DNA from: Oscarella lobularis
Taxonomy: Eukaryota > Porifera > Homoscleromorpha > Homosclerophorida > Oscarellidae
Assembly (NCBI RefSeq): GCF_947507565.1
Contig: NC_089177.1
Coordinates: 3,286,001 to 3,350,000 of the forward strand
Direction of reading: 5' to 3'
DNA length: 64,000 bases
Part shown: in pieces, positions 47,214-58,500 of the stretch
How the letters are laid out: the number at the start of each line of letters is the position of its first letter
Numbering within the stretch: position 1 is the first letter of the stretch
The notes under the pieces: model-generated
Told to the model about the DNA's origin: nothing
The model's database searches: none
The model's input: the letters and a program-made list of their open reading frames with translations, nothing else
Translations under genes and position numbers: made by a program

Positions 47214-47591
47214 ATGTCTCAGTGGTGGAGAAGCGCCGGTTTTAGGTGCGTTTTCGTCGCGTCGATGCTGCTCGATTGTCGATGAGGATCTTTTAGAGGG
47301 CGCGGGTTGAGGGTTTAGCAGGGTGGGGCCTCTTTTGAGGTGTTTAATACGGTTTCGATGTTTTTCAGCTATTTGCGGTATTCGAATGTATGCGCGAGGA
47401 TGCTGCGACGAGCACTGAAGCCCGAACCGAGAGCCGAAGCGCTGAAACAGGAACAGTCGACGATCAAATGCACGCCGTGGGAAGGAGGAAAGCCAAAACC
47501 CGGCGAAATGAGTAGGATACAAAAAAATCGCGAAGAAACTAGATACCATTTTTGGGACGTTTTAGAGCAATACGTCAGTGCCACTCAGTAG
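47214..47591 (+). CDS. ATP5F1E: Mitochondrial ATP synthase epsilon subunit with C-terminal extension
   Basis: This is a small central-stalk subunit of the F1 ATPase. Exon 1 (47214-47245) encodes MSQWWRSAGF; exon 2 (47369-47591) begins in the Ser codon and continues YLRYSNVCARMLRRALKPE. This matches the animal epsilon core ([25 protein letters not shown]). The core ends at about residue 50. Here the frame continues with KCTPWEGGKPKPGEMS and about 30 further hydrophilic residues before TAG, giving 84 residues against about 51 in vertebrates. No splice site that would remove the extension was obvious. Confidence 0.85.
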
Positions 47592-47672
47592 CGCCTAGGA
47601 GAAAAAACTCCCAATCTCATTGGTTCAATGTTGTACTTGTATTATGTATACAATAATTAGAAAAAAACAGAT

Positions 47673-48151
47673 TCAAAATTTTTCTGGGTGTGTCTTCAGT
47701 TCTTCTAGGAGCCTTTCTTCAACGAATCCCTTCGTGGATTCGAGTGGAATCGGTAGATTGTAGCTCACAAAGCACTGTTTATTGCAACGCTTAGCTGAAA
47801 GGGAAACCAGTCAAAAGTGCGGCCGAGCTGTGATTGGTCGTCGGTTCGTGCACGTGTCGCGTACCTATTTTCTGGGAGAGAGCGCCCGATGATAGTTCGT
47901 CGAACGAGCCCAGTAATTTTGTCGTTATTGGCATGGTTTCCTGACGAAAAAAATTTTAGGTGATGTAGAAATTAATTTTTGCCTACGAAACGCGTCGGCA
48001 TTGCGACGGCGAGGTCGGTGAACGTCGTTCGATCGCCGATCCATATTAGAAGGCTGTCTTTCATGCGAACAACGCGAAAGTAGATGTTCTGGTCAACGTT
48101 TCGCGCGGAGAAATCGTGTATTCCTATACGAGGCTCGAGTTCGGAAGACAT
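47673..48151 (-). CDS. PSMG4: Proteasome assembly chaperone 4 (PAC4)
   Basis: PSMG4 forms a dimer with PSMG3 that helps assemble the 20S alpha ring. MSSELEPRIGIHDFSARNVD aligns with the family LHNFSARL. FRVVRMKDSLLIWIG and LAVAMPTRF match MRLTDSLFLWVG and LAVAMCSRY. MPITTKLLGSFDE then LSQKI aligns with the second exon. The last exon KRCNKQCFVSYNLP runs to VEERLLEELKTHPEKF before TGA, matching the human VENRIKEEMEAFPEKF end. Three exons are separated by introns of about 50 bases. Length is normal (about 120 residues). It starts 47 bases from EMG1 on the opposite strand. Confidence 0.92.
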
Positions 48152-48198
48152 GGGGTCCTACGGGGTTCTCGAAACGCACCTAGACGCCCGGATAGGAA
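48152..48198. promoter_or_regulatory. 47-base divergent promoter, PSMG4 / EMG1
   Basis: The gap between the two opposite start codons is 47 bases, G+C-rich, without a TATA box. Confidence 0.5.
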
Positions 48199-49231
48199 AT
48201 GGAAGAGGACGAAGAAAAACCCAAGCCGGCTAAAATACCGAAGACAACGAAAGCATCCGACAAGCGTCTGATAGTCGTGTTGGAAAACTGCTCATTAGAA
48301 ACCGTGAAAGTAAACCGGGGGGACCCCGATTCTCGGTTCTCGGCCGAAACTCCTCTACTGTAGTGTGGAAAAAAATTCGAACTCCTGAACTGCGACGATC
48401 ATAAGAGCATCCTTAGAAGAAACGGTCGCGATCTCAGTTCAGCTCGACCGGATATAACTCACCAGGCGAGATGGGAGCCTCGAGCTAATTCTGATTAGCA
48501 AATTGCTCTCTTTGTTCTAGTGTCTTCTCATGTTGCTCGATAGTCCGCTCAATAGAGCCGGTCATCTTCAAGTGTTTCTTCATACGGAGAGAAATGTTCT
48601 CATTGAGATTAGCCCTCATACGAGAATACCTCGAACGTTTCCTCGATTTTGTGGACTCATGGGTAGAATTTTTGGATTTTTTTGTTGTTGTCGTGGTAAA
48701 AATTGGGTGTTTGTTCTTTTCTCTAGTACAGCTGCTTCATAAGCTGAGCATTAGGGCAGCCGATGGGCCGAAAAAGCTTCTCAAAGTTCGTTACGCGCGA
48801 TGTTTTGCCTGTGAAATAATTTAATTGATCTAGGTGATTAAAAATCCCGTAACGGATCATTTTCCAACTGGATGCAAAAAAATATGTACAGTAAAATGAA
48901 TGGCAAAGGGATTTGGGATTTGTGTGGTATGGATCTTTTTTTTTTCTAAGGCACGTCATTTCAAGCTGAAAAATGTGTCAAAATGAGAGAATATGCAGCG
49001 GAAATAGAAGAGCCAATTGTCTTTGTCGTCGGAGCAATGGCTCACGGACGGGTATGGCATGCATGCATGGAATCAATGTAATGAAGCCAATTCGTGTTGT
49101 TTTTGTTCCACAAAAAGGTTTCTGTTGATTATACGGAAGATGACGTAGCCATCAGCGAATATCCTTTATCTGCGGCTCTGACTTGCACGAAACTTTGCTG
49201 CGCGTTCGAAGACGCGTGGAACGTCGTTTGA
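48199..49231 (+). CDS. EMG1: 18S rRNA pseudouridine N1-methyltransferase EMG1 (NEP1)
   Basis: EMG1 is a SPOUT-class enzyme of small-subunit ribosome biogenesis that methylates the hypermodified U of 18S helix 31. A Lys-rich N-terminus is followed by [15 protein letters not shown], then [13 protein letters not shown] and ARPDITHQ. After a GC-AG intron come [71 protein letters not shown]-like (here [12 protein letters not shown]-type), [12 protein letters not shown] and the C-terminal [20 protein letters not shown]. The knotted SPOUT core is complete. About seven exons are joined by introns of 50-95 bases. Confidence 0.93.
48466..48520 (+). other. GC-AG intron in EMG1
   Basis: The exon ends ATAACTCACCAG and the intron begins GCGAGATG, ending TTTGTTCTAG. 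The join restores [14 protein letters not shown], matching the family HQSLLMLMDSP. No alternative GT donor keeps both flanks. Confidence 0.75.
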
Positions 49232-49449
49232 AATAATAATACTAATAATCATAATACCACGCCCTTATGAACTCACGCCCTAGCCACGTGCCTCAAGGCC
49301 AATTCAATAATTTCTGTACGGGACGTTTCGAGTGACGCCCCCGCGAGAAAGGGGTCTCTCACTTCCCCCTCCCCCGAATCCTGTCGTCTCCCCCTCCCTT
49401 CTTCGTGCACGAACGAGCCGCGAGTAGTCGTCCGGCGAATCGCAGCGAC
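49232..49449. other. Intergenic, EMG1 to ZCCHC14-like
   Basis: 218 bases: A+T-rich (AATAATAATACTAATAATC) after EMG1, then C-rich (CTTCCCCCTCCCCC, about 49360-49402) before the ZCCHC14-like start. The C-rich tract is a plausible 5' UTR or promoter element. Confidence 0.5.
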
Positions 49450-51099
49450 ATGCTAACGGAAGACGAAGCCCTGTCGTGGTTCAAATCGTCGCCCGGATCG
49501 AGTCGAATCGATTTCCTGTGTCGCGTTCTGCGTTTCTGCTCGCCTCTCGAACTTCGCTATCTCGCCGTCGTTCTCGAGGACGTCTGCCGCAAGGATCACC
49601 ACGAACTGCAGAACATCGAGCACCAACTGAACAATGTCGTCGCGTTTTCGAGCCTCGCAGAGGCCGTCGATTCGGGGCTCTCGCTTCTCGACAAAGCGAC
49701 GCGTCACAAGCTCTTGACGGCACTCGCTCTTCTCCGCTCGGACAATCGATCGATCGGCGAGAAACTCTTCGACGTGCTCCTGCACAGTCTCGAACCGAAT
49801 GGAACGCTCAAGGAAGACGCGATCGTCTACGAAGAGGCGCTCTTACTCCTACTCATGGCCGCCAATCATCCCGCATTCCGTTTCGATCATCGTAAGCGAC
49901 TTTGGCAGAGGATCGAGCAATTTTCGAAAGGATCGACGGTCAGTCGAGACGCGTCGCGCGCCGTACGATCTCTTTTACGTCTTTCTAGACGCCCTACGAA
50001 GAGAAATCCGAGTCGAGTCGCTCCTCATCGAAAGGTGAGCCCCCCCCTCGAATGTTTTCCGCTCGTTCGCTCGTCGAAAACGCGCGGAAATGTGTCGCCT
50101 AGTGACGCGATGGCTCGAAACGATCGACGTGACGGGAATTCAAAAGCGATCGGGGCAGAAAAAAGACTTCGAGTTCACTATGGAGGTAAGGGGGCGTGGG
50201 CGTGGCAGGGAGGATCTGACTGGTACAAGAGCCCGCGACAAAGGTCACGCGCATTTCTATATCTCTCGTTCATTGGTATTCTGTGTTCTAAGGTTCAATG
50301 GTCGGACGGTAGCACTTCTATTGTTTCGAAGACCTACTTGGAGTTATTTGATTTTCAACATAAGGTTTTTTTTTATGCGCGCGCGCTAGGAATTTTGGGA
50401 GGATGGGTTATCTATGCATATTTAGCTTCTCAATGCTTTTCCGGCGGAAGGGGGGCAGGTGAATAAGAAGAATCGTATCATCCCCTTTCTTCCTGGTGAG
50501 AAAATTGAAATGTTTTATTCTTTGGTGAAATTCATTTCTTTATTAGGGAGAAAAATTTTGTCGACGATTACTCCAAGAGAATTGGCCGAAAAACGGTTGC
50601 CCGAAATCGCAGACTACGCTCAGTAAAAGAATAATTCTATAGCATTTATATCCATAATTATTGATTTTTTGAAAGGAAACTCGTTGAACTTCCTCGTCAC
50701 GTGTCGCAATCGTCTCTCGTGTTGGAATTTTTCGAAGCCGAACACGTGGATTTCGACGGAACTGTTCCGGACGGTGGGGACGCGTAATGACTAATGAAAA
50801 TAATAGTCTATTCTTTTTATTAGCTCTAGCGGAGGCGTGGAAAGACGTCGTACTTCCGTCGAAGTCAAACTCGCTCTATTCCTTCACCGATCACGTGGGT
50901 AGTGAAGAGGAGAATAGGGAGGAGGAGGAGACGGCAACCAAAGAAGAGGATCACGGTGACGGAAACTTTGCCTCCGCAGATACTAATGATAACGATGGTG
51001 ACGGCGACGGCAACGACGTTTTCTCTCCTGGAGCCACGTCTGCACAAGGTACAGTTTTTTATTTTGATTACTGTCTCTCCCTTGTTTATTTTGAGAATG

Positions 51100-51138
<39 letters not shown>

Positions 51139-52670
51139 GGTGGGTTCCCTCTCACTATTATCTTTCTAGATTCCTATATTTATTACAATGACACGGAAGA
51201 TGACGCCGCCAAAGCCGTACCTCTGATCGGGGCTCCTCCCGCCGCTCTATATCATTCCTTCTATCCCGGCGCGCCTCCTCTTCCGCCAATGTATTTTCCG
51301 CCGCAAGGCGGCAATTTTTCCTTTCGTCCACCCCCATTCGCTCCGCCGCCGTCGCCCCATCACTCGATTCCTCCTTACCCCCACCACCCTTACTTCAACA
51401 AACTTCCACATCAACTCCATAGCAACCGTCATTCGTATCCGTCGCCCCAACCGCGTAGCAACACGCGATCGCCACGGCAACGTCAACATCCTCCAGTAGT
51501 GGAAGACGATCGACGTTCGTCGCCCAGTCCGACGTCATCGAGCGGAAGCGCTCCTACGTCGCAATTTAGGAACAAAGTAACGTTATCGGCGACGTCTTCC
51601 TTGTCGTCGCCCGTTGGCAATCGACAGAGGAAGTCGTCGTCGTCGAGTCCCGGACCGAAGCCCCATTCGTCTGACGTGAAGACGTTTTACGATTGGCTGA
51701 AATCGTTGAGACTTCACAAGTATTATAAGAAGTTTGGAGACGTGTCGTTTGAAGAGGTTTGGAATGTGACTAAATTAATTAAATTAGGGGGGAATAATTG
51801 GTGATTGCGAAATAGATTTGTCAATTTTCCGAAGAGGATTTGGAGTCGCTCGGTCTCACTGAGGGTCCAAGACGAAAGTTTATAAAGAATCGAGAATTTT
51901 TAAAGTAGAAACTCAGCGGGGGCCCTTTTGCGAAACGCGCTTTTCTCAGTTCCCTTCTCTCTCTTCTTAGAAATAACCCCGATTTTAAAGGCTTCGAAGA
52001 GAACGGCAGTCATCCGTCTCTTCACAAAAGCCAATCGGATCTTGATTTGGATTCGTTGAGCATGAGCGAAGCGTCGACGAGCCTCCAGGAACTCCGAGTC
52101 GACGCGGCGGCGGGCGAAGAGGAGGATGAGGAAAACGACAAGAAAAAACGAGACGAAACAGCGGCGGCGGCGGCGGCAATTACAGAAAGCGACCCGCCTC
52201 TGGTAAGCGAAACGTTTCCTTACGACGACAGCGAAGGAAGATTCGGCGATATTGGGACGCAAAACAAGGCTGTCGGCATGCCTCCCTATTCCGCTTCTTT
52301 CGTTCTTCCTCCGCATGCCATGTATCGGTTGAACGAGGCTCTTCTCTATCCGCCGCCGCCGCTGCCGCCTTTTCATCAGAGCGTCTACGGTGGACCGCCT
52401 TTTCACGCGAGTTTTGTGCCTGTGCAACAGCAGCATCAGCGTCAAACACAGGATCATCATCAGCAGCAGCAACAGCAGGGGCAGGGGCAACGTCAGCAGC
52501 AGGGACAACGGCCTGTGGCCAATTATATTGGGCCAAAAGAGAAATCGTGTTTTAACTGTGGAGAGATTGGTCACGTGGGTATTCAATGCACTCAATCCAA
52601 AGGAAAACTTAGCAGTAAGAAAAAGAAGAGGTATAAGACGAACGAGCTTTCTTTTAGTTCCTTTATTTAG
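49450..52670 (+). CDS. ZCCHC14: ZCCHC14-like protein (PX, SAM and CCHC zinc knuckle)
   Basis: In vertebrates ZCCHC14 binds CNGGN-type RNA stem-loops through its SAM domain and recruits TENT4 poly(A) polymerases. From MLTEDEALSWFKSS the N-terminal helical domain reads RIDFLCRVLRFCSPLELRYL and VLEDVCRKDHHELQ, then the AANHPAFRF segment. A PX-like domain follows in the next exons (FTMEVQWSDGSTSIVSKTY, FLPGRKILSTI). A long Pro/His/Ser-rich region precedes the SAM domain (FYDWLKSLRLHKYYKKF, LESLGLTEGPRRK-type). After Gln/His-rich low complexity comes one knuckle, CFNCGEIGHVGIQC. The last exon may read to TAG at 52668-52670. Alternatively it may splice AAGAG|GTATAAG to ATTTAG|G and end a few residues later. 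An (AT)n repeat lies in one intron. ZCCHC2 is the alternative orthologue, but the SAM domain favours ZCCHC14. Confidence 0.82.
51106..51134. repeat. TA dinucleotide repeat in a ZCCHC14-like intron
   Basis: A run of (TA)n about 14 units long ends at the acceptor GGGGGTGGG region of the intron. It is simple sequence. Confidence 0.8.
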
Positions 52671-53127
52671 GTTTTTCTATGAATCTAAGTTCTAAGCAGT
52701 TGGACGGGAAGAAATCTTGATGTCTCGCGTGCCTCAATAGCGGTCTCTCTCTTTTTTTTCGAGTATTTCTACTATAGTGTCCGCCACACAAGAAATCATA
52801 GTTCTTTATTATTATTATCAAAAACATTCATTAAACCTATTGCTATTCCTATACACCTCTCATTGATTCTTTCTCATTTCCACACGTAGTATGTGGCTGT
52901 GCGGAATTCTCACTAGCAGTGTGTAGCGTACTGTATTTTTTTTTCTTGCATCAACCAAGTCCATATTTTTTTATATGCTTTGGGAAGGTGCCTGCTTAAT
53001 TAATTAATTAATTAATTGCTGGAGTTTAGCTTTTGTACAGAACGATCTTTTAGCGAATGAAGTGCGGCACCGCGCCGTCGTCGCCGGCGACGAGGCAGCG
53101 CACGCTAGCTAAATGACACTACTGTAA
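52671..53127. other. Intergenic, ZCCHC14-like to NDUFAF6
   Basis: About 457 bases. The left part is T-rich 3' UTR-like sequence. A (TTAA/AATT) repeat lies at 52996-53018. A 16-base perfect palindrome TCGTCGCCGGCGACGA lies at 53078-53093, followed by GCGCACGCTAGC, close to the presumed NDUFAF6 promoter. No coding frame is apparent. Confidence 0.55.
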
Positions 53128-54463
53128 ATGACACGGGTTTTTGTACGTTTCTTTTCGTCCAGTACTCGAAAAGTGGATTCGAGTTATTGTCTCAATTTAG
53201 TCAAGTACGAAGGCGACAATGCGATTTAATTTCGAGCTCGTTTTCGCTCAGAAATCACGACTACGAGCACTATCTCTGCGCTCTCTTACTTCCGTCGCGA
53301 TATCGGGATGACGTTATTGCTCTTAGAGCGTTCAACGTTGAGCTAGCTAAGGTGCACTTGCAAAAAGACTTTCAACACACAAAAAAAATAATCCCTTCTC
53401 CTCCAGATTCGAAGTTCCATCACGGACAAAACGACAGGAAAACTTCGAATTCAATTTTGGCACGAAGCAATAGAAAATGTGTATAAGGTGCATAGCAAAC
53501 TGAGATATCCCCATCTCATTTAGTAGACATTGACACTTTGGTTAGCACTGGGGTTCTTTTCCTTCCTAGCTGACTCCGCCTCAGCATCCCGTAGCCACGT
53601 CATTGTGCCGAGCTATCGAGCGTAAAAAATTGACGAAACGATGGCTGGCAAATATTATTGAAGCGCGAGTAGGAGACAGAGACGCGATTGCACTCACTGT
53701 GTAATAGAATAACAAGCCAGCGTTCTTCAGAACGAAAACCTTGACGATAAACCTTACCGCAATCTCAAAGAAGTAGAAGAATACGGCGAAAAAACGACGT
53801 CGTCTCTTTTCTATTTGACTCTCGAAACAATGGGTGGGGGAAAACGTTGCAAAACGATCTGAAATTTTAGTTCTGCTGTATATTCAGATATTGCTAATGT
53901 TCACGCTGATCACGCAGCCAGTCATCTTGGCAAAGCAGAAGCGATTGTGACACTGCTAAGGGCAACGCCCTATCACAGTCGATACAGGAGAGTCTTCTTG
54001 CCACAAGACATACTTCTTCTAGTAAGGAACTGTTGGAAGACGATTCAAAACGTGGGATAATATTTTGGGTCTTTTAGCATAGCGTTTCTCACGAGGACGT
54101 CATTCGAGGGAAGTCGAGTAAAGGCGTCAAGGATGTTGTCTTTGATTTGGCGAGTCAGGCGAATAGTCATCTCGAGACTGTGAGATTTAATTAATAATAA
54201 TTGAAAATTTTTATTTTGAGGTCTTTAGGCAAAGTCTCTATCTGGAAAACTTCCGCAGTCAGCCAAACTCGCTCTTTTGCCCTTCGTAAGTTTATACGTA
54301 TCTCTTCTTTTTTTGTCTGAAATTTTTTTAGGTTCCTTGCGAAATGTTCTTGCGAAATATTCAACGTCTCGATTTTGACATCTTCGATCGAAAGTTGCAA
54401 ATTCGCTCGACTACACTTCCGGCATCGTTGCTATGGCAAAGGATTCGCTATTATTGGTCGTGA
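53128..54463 (+). CDS. NDUFAF6: NADH dehydrogenase complex I assembly factor 6 (squalene/phytoene synthase-like)
   Basis: This is a mitochondrial protein needed early in complex I assembly (ND1 module), with a pseudo-enzymatic prenyltransferase fold. The start at 53128 gives [16 protein letters not shown], a basic Ser/Phe-rich presequence. Spliced exons give [37 protein letters not shown] and [19 protein letters not shown]. They continue [87 protein letters not shown] and [17 protein letters not shown]. The end [14 protein letters not shown] precedes TGA. The aspartate-rich catalytic motifs of true synthases are not conserved, as in orthologues. It lies 40 bases upstream of RP9 on the same strand. 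Confidence 0.92.
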
Positions 54464-54503
54464 TAAAAAAAAATTATCTCTCGTAACGCACGCGACATTG
54501 ACC

Positions 54504-55431
54504 ATGGCCGATCGTGCACGAAAAAAGTCGCGAGAAAGAAAGAAATCCTCGTCATCCGACGCTAAATCTGCTCCAGTAGTAGATTTAGTAGCTAATCCGA
54601 TGGCGCACATCGAGACTTTGTGAGCGAGGGCCCCCCATTTCGACGAGTTTCGCGAAGAGACGCTTTTTTTTTCTAGCTACGAGTATGCGCCTCCCGGAAT
54701 GGTCAAGGTGAGAATCGTAAGCCGTTGATTTGCGCCAGAAGGAGTCTCATCTTTTGCAGGAAGAAGAAGAAAAACCCGAAGATTGTATCCCCGATCTTCC
54801 TCAAAACGAAGAAGCGAGAAAATTCCTAGCGCAGGCGCCGTCGAAAGGACTCTGGATGCCGCTTGGAAAGGAAGTCAAAGTCATGCAATGTAATAATTAA
54901 TTAAAAAGAAAAAACGAATTACGCCAATGAAGTAAATCCGGGGTTTTCTCAGGTTGGAGATGCAAGGCTTACGGTCACAGAACGGGAGACAGAGAATGTC
55001 CGTTCTTTCTTAGTGGAAATTCCGCTTTGGAAAAAATTAGAACTGTAAATTGACGCTAGTAGTCGTTTTGCTTCATTGTGGACGACTAATTAAAAGCGAT
55101 GCAGGCTCACGAAGATCCCATGCACAATTATCTGAAAAATACAAAGCGGCAGGAAAAATTAGCAAAGTGAGTAAAAACACAAAAAGAGATTTTAATTAAA
55201 AATGCTAATTTTTTCTCGAGGGTGGAACGATTGAAAGCGTTGCTAAATGAAGCGACGTCGAGCGATTCGGACTCCCCTTCGCAATCCGAAGACGAGAGGC
55301 CAACGAAGAAGAAAAAGAGACGAGACAGCGAGAAAGATCGTCGGGAAGATATTTCAAAGAGAAAGCGTCACAAGAAGAAGGAAAAGAAGAAAGAGAGAAA
55401 AAGCGAAAGCACTCGTCGCCGTAAAAGATAA
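54504..55431 (+). CDS. RP9: Retinitis pigmentosa 9 protein homologue (PAP-1)
   Basis: This is a nuclear speckle protein that interacts with PIM1 and splicing factors. From MADRARKKSRERKKS it continues YEYAPPGMVKEEEEKPEDC, IPDLPQNEEARKFLAQAPSK, GLWMPLGKEVKVMQCWRCKA, YGHRTGDRECPFFLSGNSAL and AHEDPMHNYLKNTKRQEK. All of these correspond closely to human RP9, including the CCHC zinc knuckle (CWRCKAYGHRTGDREC). The C-terminus is a Lys/Arg/Glu-rich low-complexity tail ending RRRKR before TAA. Five introns of 40-80 bases are present. It converges with VAC14, with 71 bases between stops. Confidence 0.93.
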
Positions 55432-55502
55432 GATAAGCACGTGATCCCTTTCCCCCTTCCCCTACAAACCCATGATCTCATTTTAAATTTTGACCGAAAC
55501 TT

Positions 55503-58500
55503 CTACGATTTTTGCACGGGAGTTCGCCTGTCTCTTAGCAACAATTCGCGCGCCTCTTCGGAATGTTTGTGCTGCACTTTGTCGAAATGACGTAGCATTG
55601 CTTCGAAATCGACTCTCTGTAGCAGTCGAGTTCGTCTCGACTCCACCTCTTTCTTTTTTCTATAAGAAGAAGAAGAAAAGGTTTGAAGGTATTTTCGTTT
55701 TTTTTCTCCCCCCCTTTGACCCGTTTTCTCTCACTGTTGCACTTCCGTTTGAGCCTGGGGAATGCAACCAAGTCGATTATGTAGAGAAGTAAATGCGGAC
55801 GTCTGCGGCAAAAGCATGAGCAGGCCGTAGAGCGACTTGAGAAGATGCCGGTGTTTCTCCGGTTCGAGCAACTGGAGACGAAGATCTGGCACAAAAAAAA
55901 AAGATAAGAGAGAGAGGAAAAAAAACCCATCTAGACCNNNNNNNNNNNNNNNNNNNNNNNNNNNNNNNNNNNNNNNNNNNNNNNNNNNNNNNNNNNNNNN
56001 NNNNNNNNNNNNNNNNNNNNNNNNNNNNNNNNNNNNNNNNNNNNNNNNNNNNNNNNNNNNNNNNNNNNNNNNNNNNNNNNNNNNNNNNNNNNNNNNNNNN
56101 NNNNNNNNNNNNNNNNNNNNNNNNNNNNNNNNNNNNNGATGAGATTGGATGTGTGCTCATACGTTTGCGTTAGCAAACAAAGGGAAACAGTTGCCACGGC
56201 GTTGTGACACCACGATTGATACAAAGCGCAAAACAAGTCCACACTCTCCTAATATTAATTAATTAATTAATTAATTAATTATGAGAGGGCCCTCCCCTTC
56301 ATCCCCCTCCCACCTGTGTTTCCAGTTCTTTCAACTCGTTTCTCAATTTGAACAGCTCGAACGCCGTCAAAAGAATCATATTCAAATTGCAAACCATATT
56401 CGACGCAAATTTCAAATCTTCCTCCTGCAACAGAATCTCGGCGAAAGCCGAATAAATATCGCGCGGATCGAGAAGAGTGCAAAGATACCTTAAAAGTAAA
56501 TAAATAAATCAATAAATAAATAATCTATACGCAGTATACCGAACAATAAACGTTCCCCGTTCTTCCAACAGAGCGCGATCCGTGCTGAAGAGCGAAACGA
56601 GATTCGTCATGAACTTGGTGAAATAGATGGTCAAGTGATTTTTCTCCGCCGCCTTGAGCGGCTCCATGTCGTGCGCGTCTCTCCCGCCCAGCGGCACGCC
56701 CACGTCACCCGTGGGCGCCGCCGGCGGACGCGGCTGCGGAAGCGAGGGCAAGAGCGCGGAGCGGTGCTCTTTGATTCGACTTTCGGCCGGCGACGAGGAA
56801 ATCTCGGCGAGAACTTCCAAATCGAGTTGAATGACCTGGAGACCGAAAAGTCAACGAGGAATCGTTTCATTTGAAACTATTTACGTTATCTGAGCCGTCT
56901 GAGAGGCTCTTGAGAAGAACGGGAAATAATTGATCAGCCAAGAGAAACATCTGAAAAATGATACGTGGCTATTATTTTTTTTTCAAATGTAATCTAGGGT
57001 TCTACTTTCATAGGGACGCGATTGTGCAAGTTGAGCATCCATCGAAGCACTGCCGTTCTCGTCTCGACCGATTTGTCCAACATGTTTGATATCAAGACGT
57101 CGAATATGGGCTGGAGATGAAATTCAGAGAATTCAACTTCCGTCGCCGCCGCCGTCGTCTCCGGCTCGCTTCCTGAGCTGAGAAATCGCTTTGTCAACGG
57201 ATCGTATTTTTTCAGATATTCCGGCGTGATTTCGTCGTCGTCGCTGGTGACGAGTCGCATCAGAGCGCGATTCGCCGCTATTGCCACTTCGCGTATTTCT
57301 ATTATAAGGAACATCACGTGAGAATCGATTATGTGTATTGGCTTTTTTTCTTTCTCGCGCCTTGGAGACGATCGCCGGTGTGCGCCACGCAGGGAAGTAT
57401 CGACGAGAGAAATCCGGCGCAGAAGGGAAGCATCTGGCGTCCGGCCAATTGGAGAAAACGCGAGATCCATTGTAGAGCCGTCTTCTGAGTCAATTCGTCT
57501 GCGGAGGGCAAGTAATCATCATCAATAGAATTTATTTATTTATTTATTTATTGATCTACCTGCTGATTGGCTGTGAATGACGAGAATGTTTGCCATGGCC
57601 GTAAAATTGACGCTGTTTGCCGAGTCTTCGATTTCTTTGAGGAATTCCGCCAGTCTGACGTCACACCTACGCGCAATTTTGGATTGGGTAAATACGATGG
57701 ACGTTTCTCTCACATTTTTCGTATGTCTGTGTTTTTGTCGCTCAGAATGAGAAAAAGGCCGTCGAGAAGTTCGGGCAAGTATTTTAGCATGTCCACTTGG
57801 GGAACGGCGTTGAGGAGATTCACCTTACGAAAACACGTTTCCAACAAAATATTTTTGCCCCTTTTCTCGCTCACCCATTGAACGACGAAAGAGCGAACGA
57901 ATTGATTATTACTATGAATTCGCTCCCTGAGAAGACTGATGAATTTCGTGACGTCAAAATTAGGCGATTCGGTGATAATATCCTTAAAAAAAAATCGAAA
58001 AAATTGAAATCGAAGAACTTTCTGTTTGATTTCAATCAAACCTTGACGAGCCGATCGAGCAAATCGGCTCCGTTTCGAACGTTCAAATCGGGATCGGCAG
58101 ATAGCTGAAGAAAGGCGATAAGAAGAAAAAAGCGCATTTGGGAGGAATTTTCATCTCGACCTTGCATATGTCGTCGAAGATTTTGGTGAAATAAGGCAGC
58201 GTCGTGCTTCGCGTCACTTTGGCGATGTTGTAGAGCGATTCGCAGGCGTAGTAGCGAACTCGGCTATCGGGATCGTAGAAACAGCTCAAAACGGGCGGTA
58301 CGAGCCGTCCGACGTAATCTCCGGCGCCCTGGACTCAAGTTTCTTCGAGTGCACGTGACATCGCGACTTTCGTTCTACTGTGTACCTGTCCGAGTGCGAT
58401 TGCGACGGCGGCGAGACCGATTAGGCCTCCTTTCTTGCTGTTTGGGTTTGGACCGTGGAGGAAGTCTTTTTCGAGGAGGATCATGATCTCTTCCACCTGT

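Noticed and set aside
46992-47549. 185-codon minus-strand frame opposite ATP5F1E
   Set aside because: Its 3' part coincides with the first CNEP1R1 exon in frame, but the upstream part is antisense to the conserved ATP5F1E exon and contains no conserved sequence. CNEP1R1 starts at 47174.
51900-52595. 231-codon minus frame with hydrophobic start
   Set aside because: It is antisense to the Gln/His/Pro-rich part of the ZCCHC14-like exon; Leu runs reflect CAG codons on the other strand.
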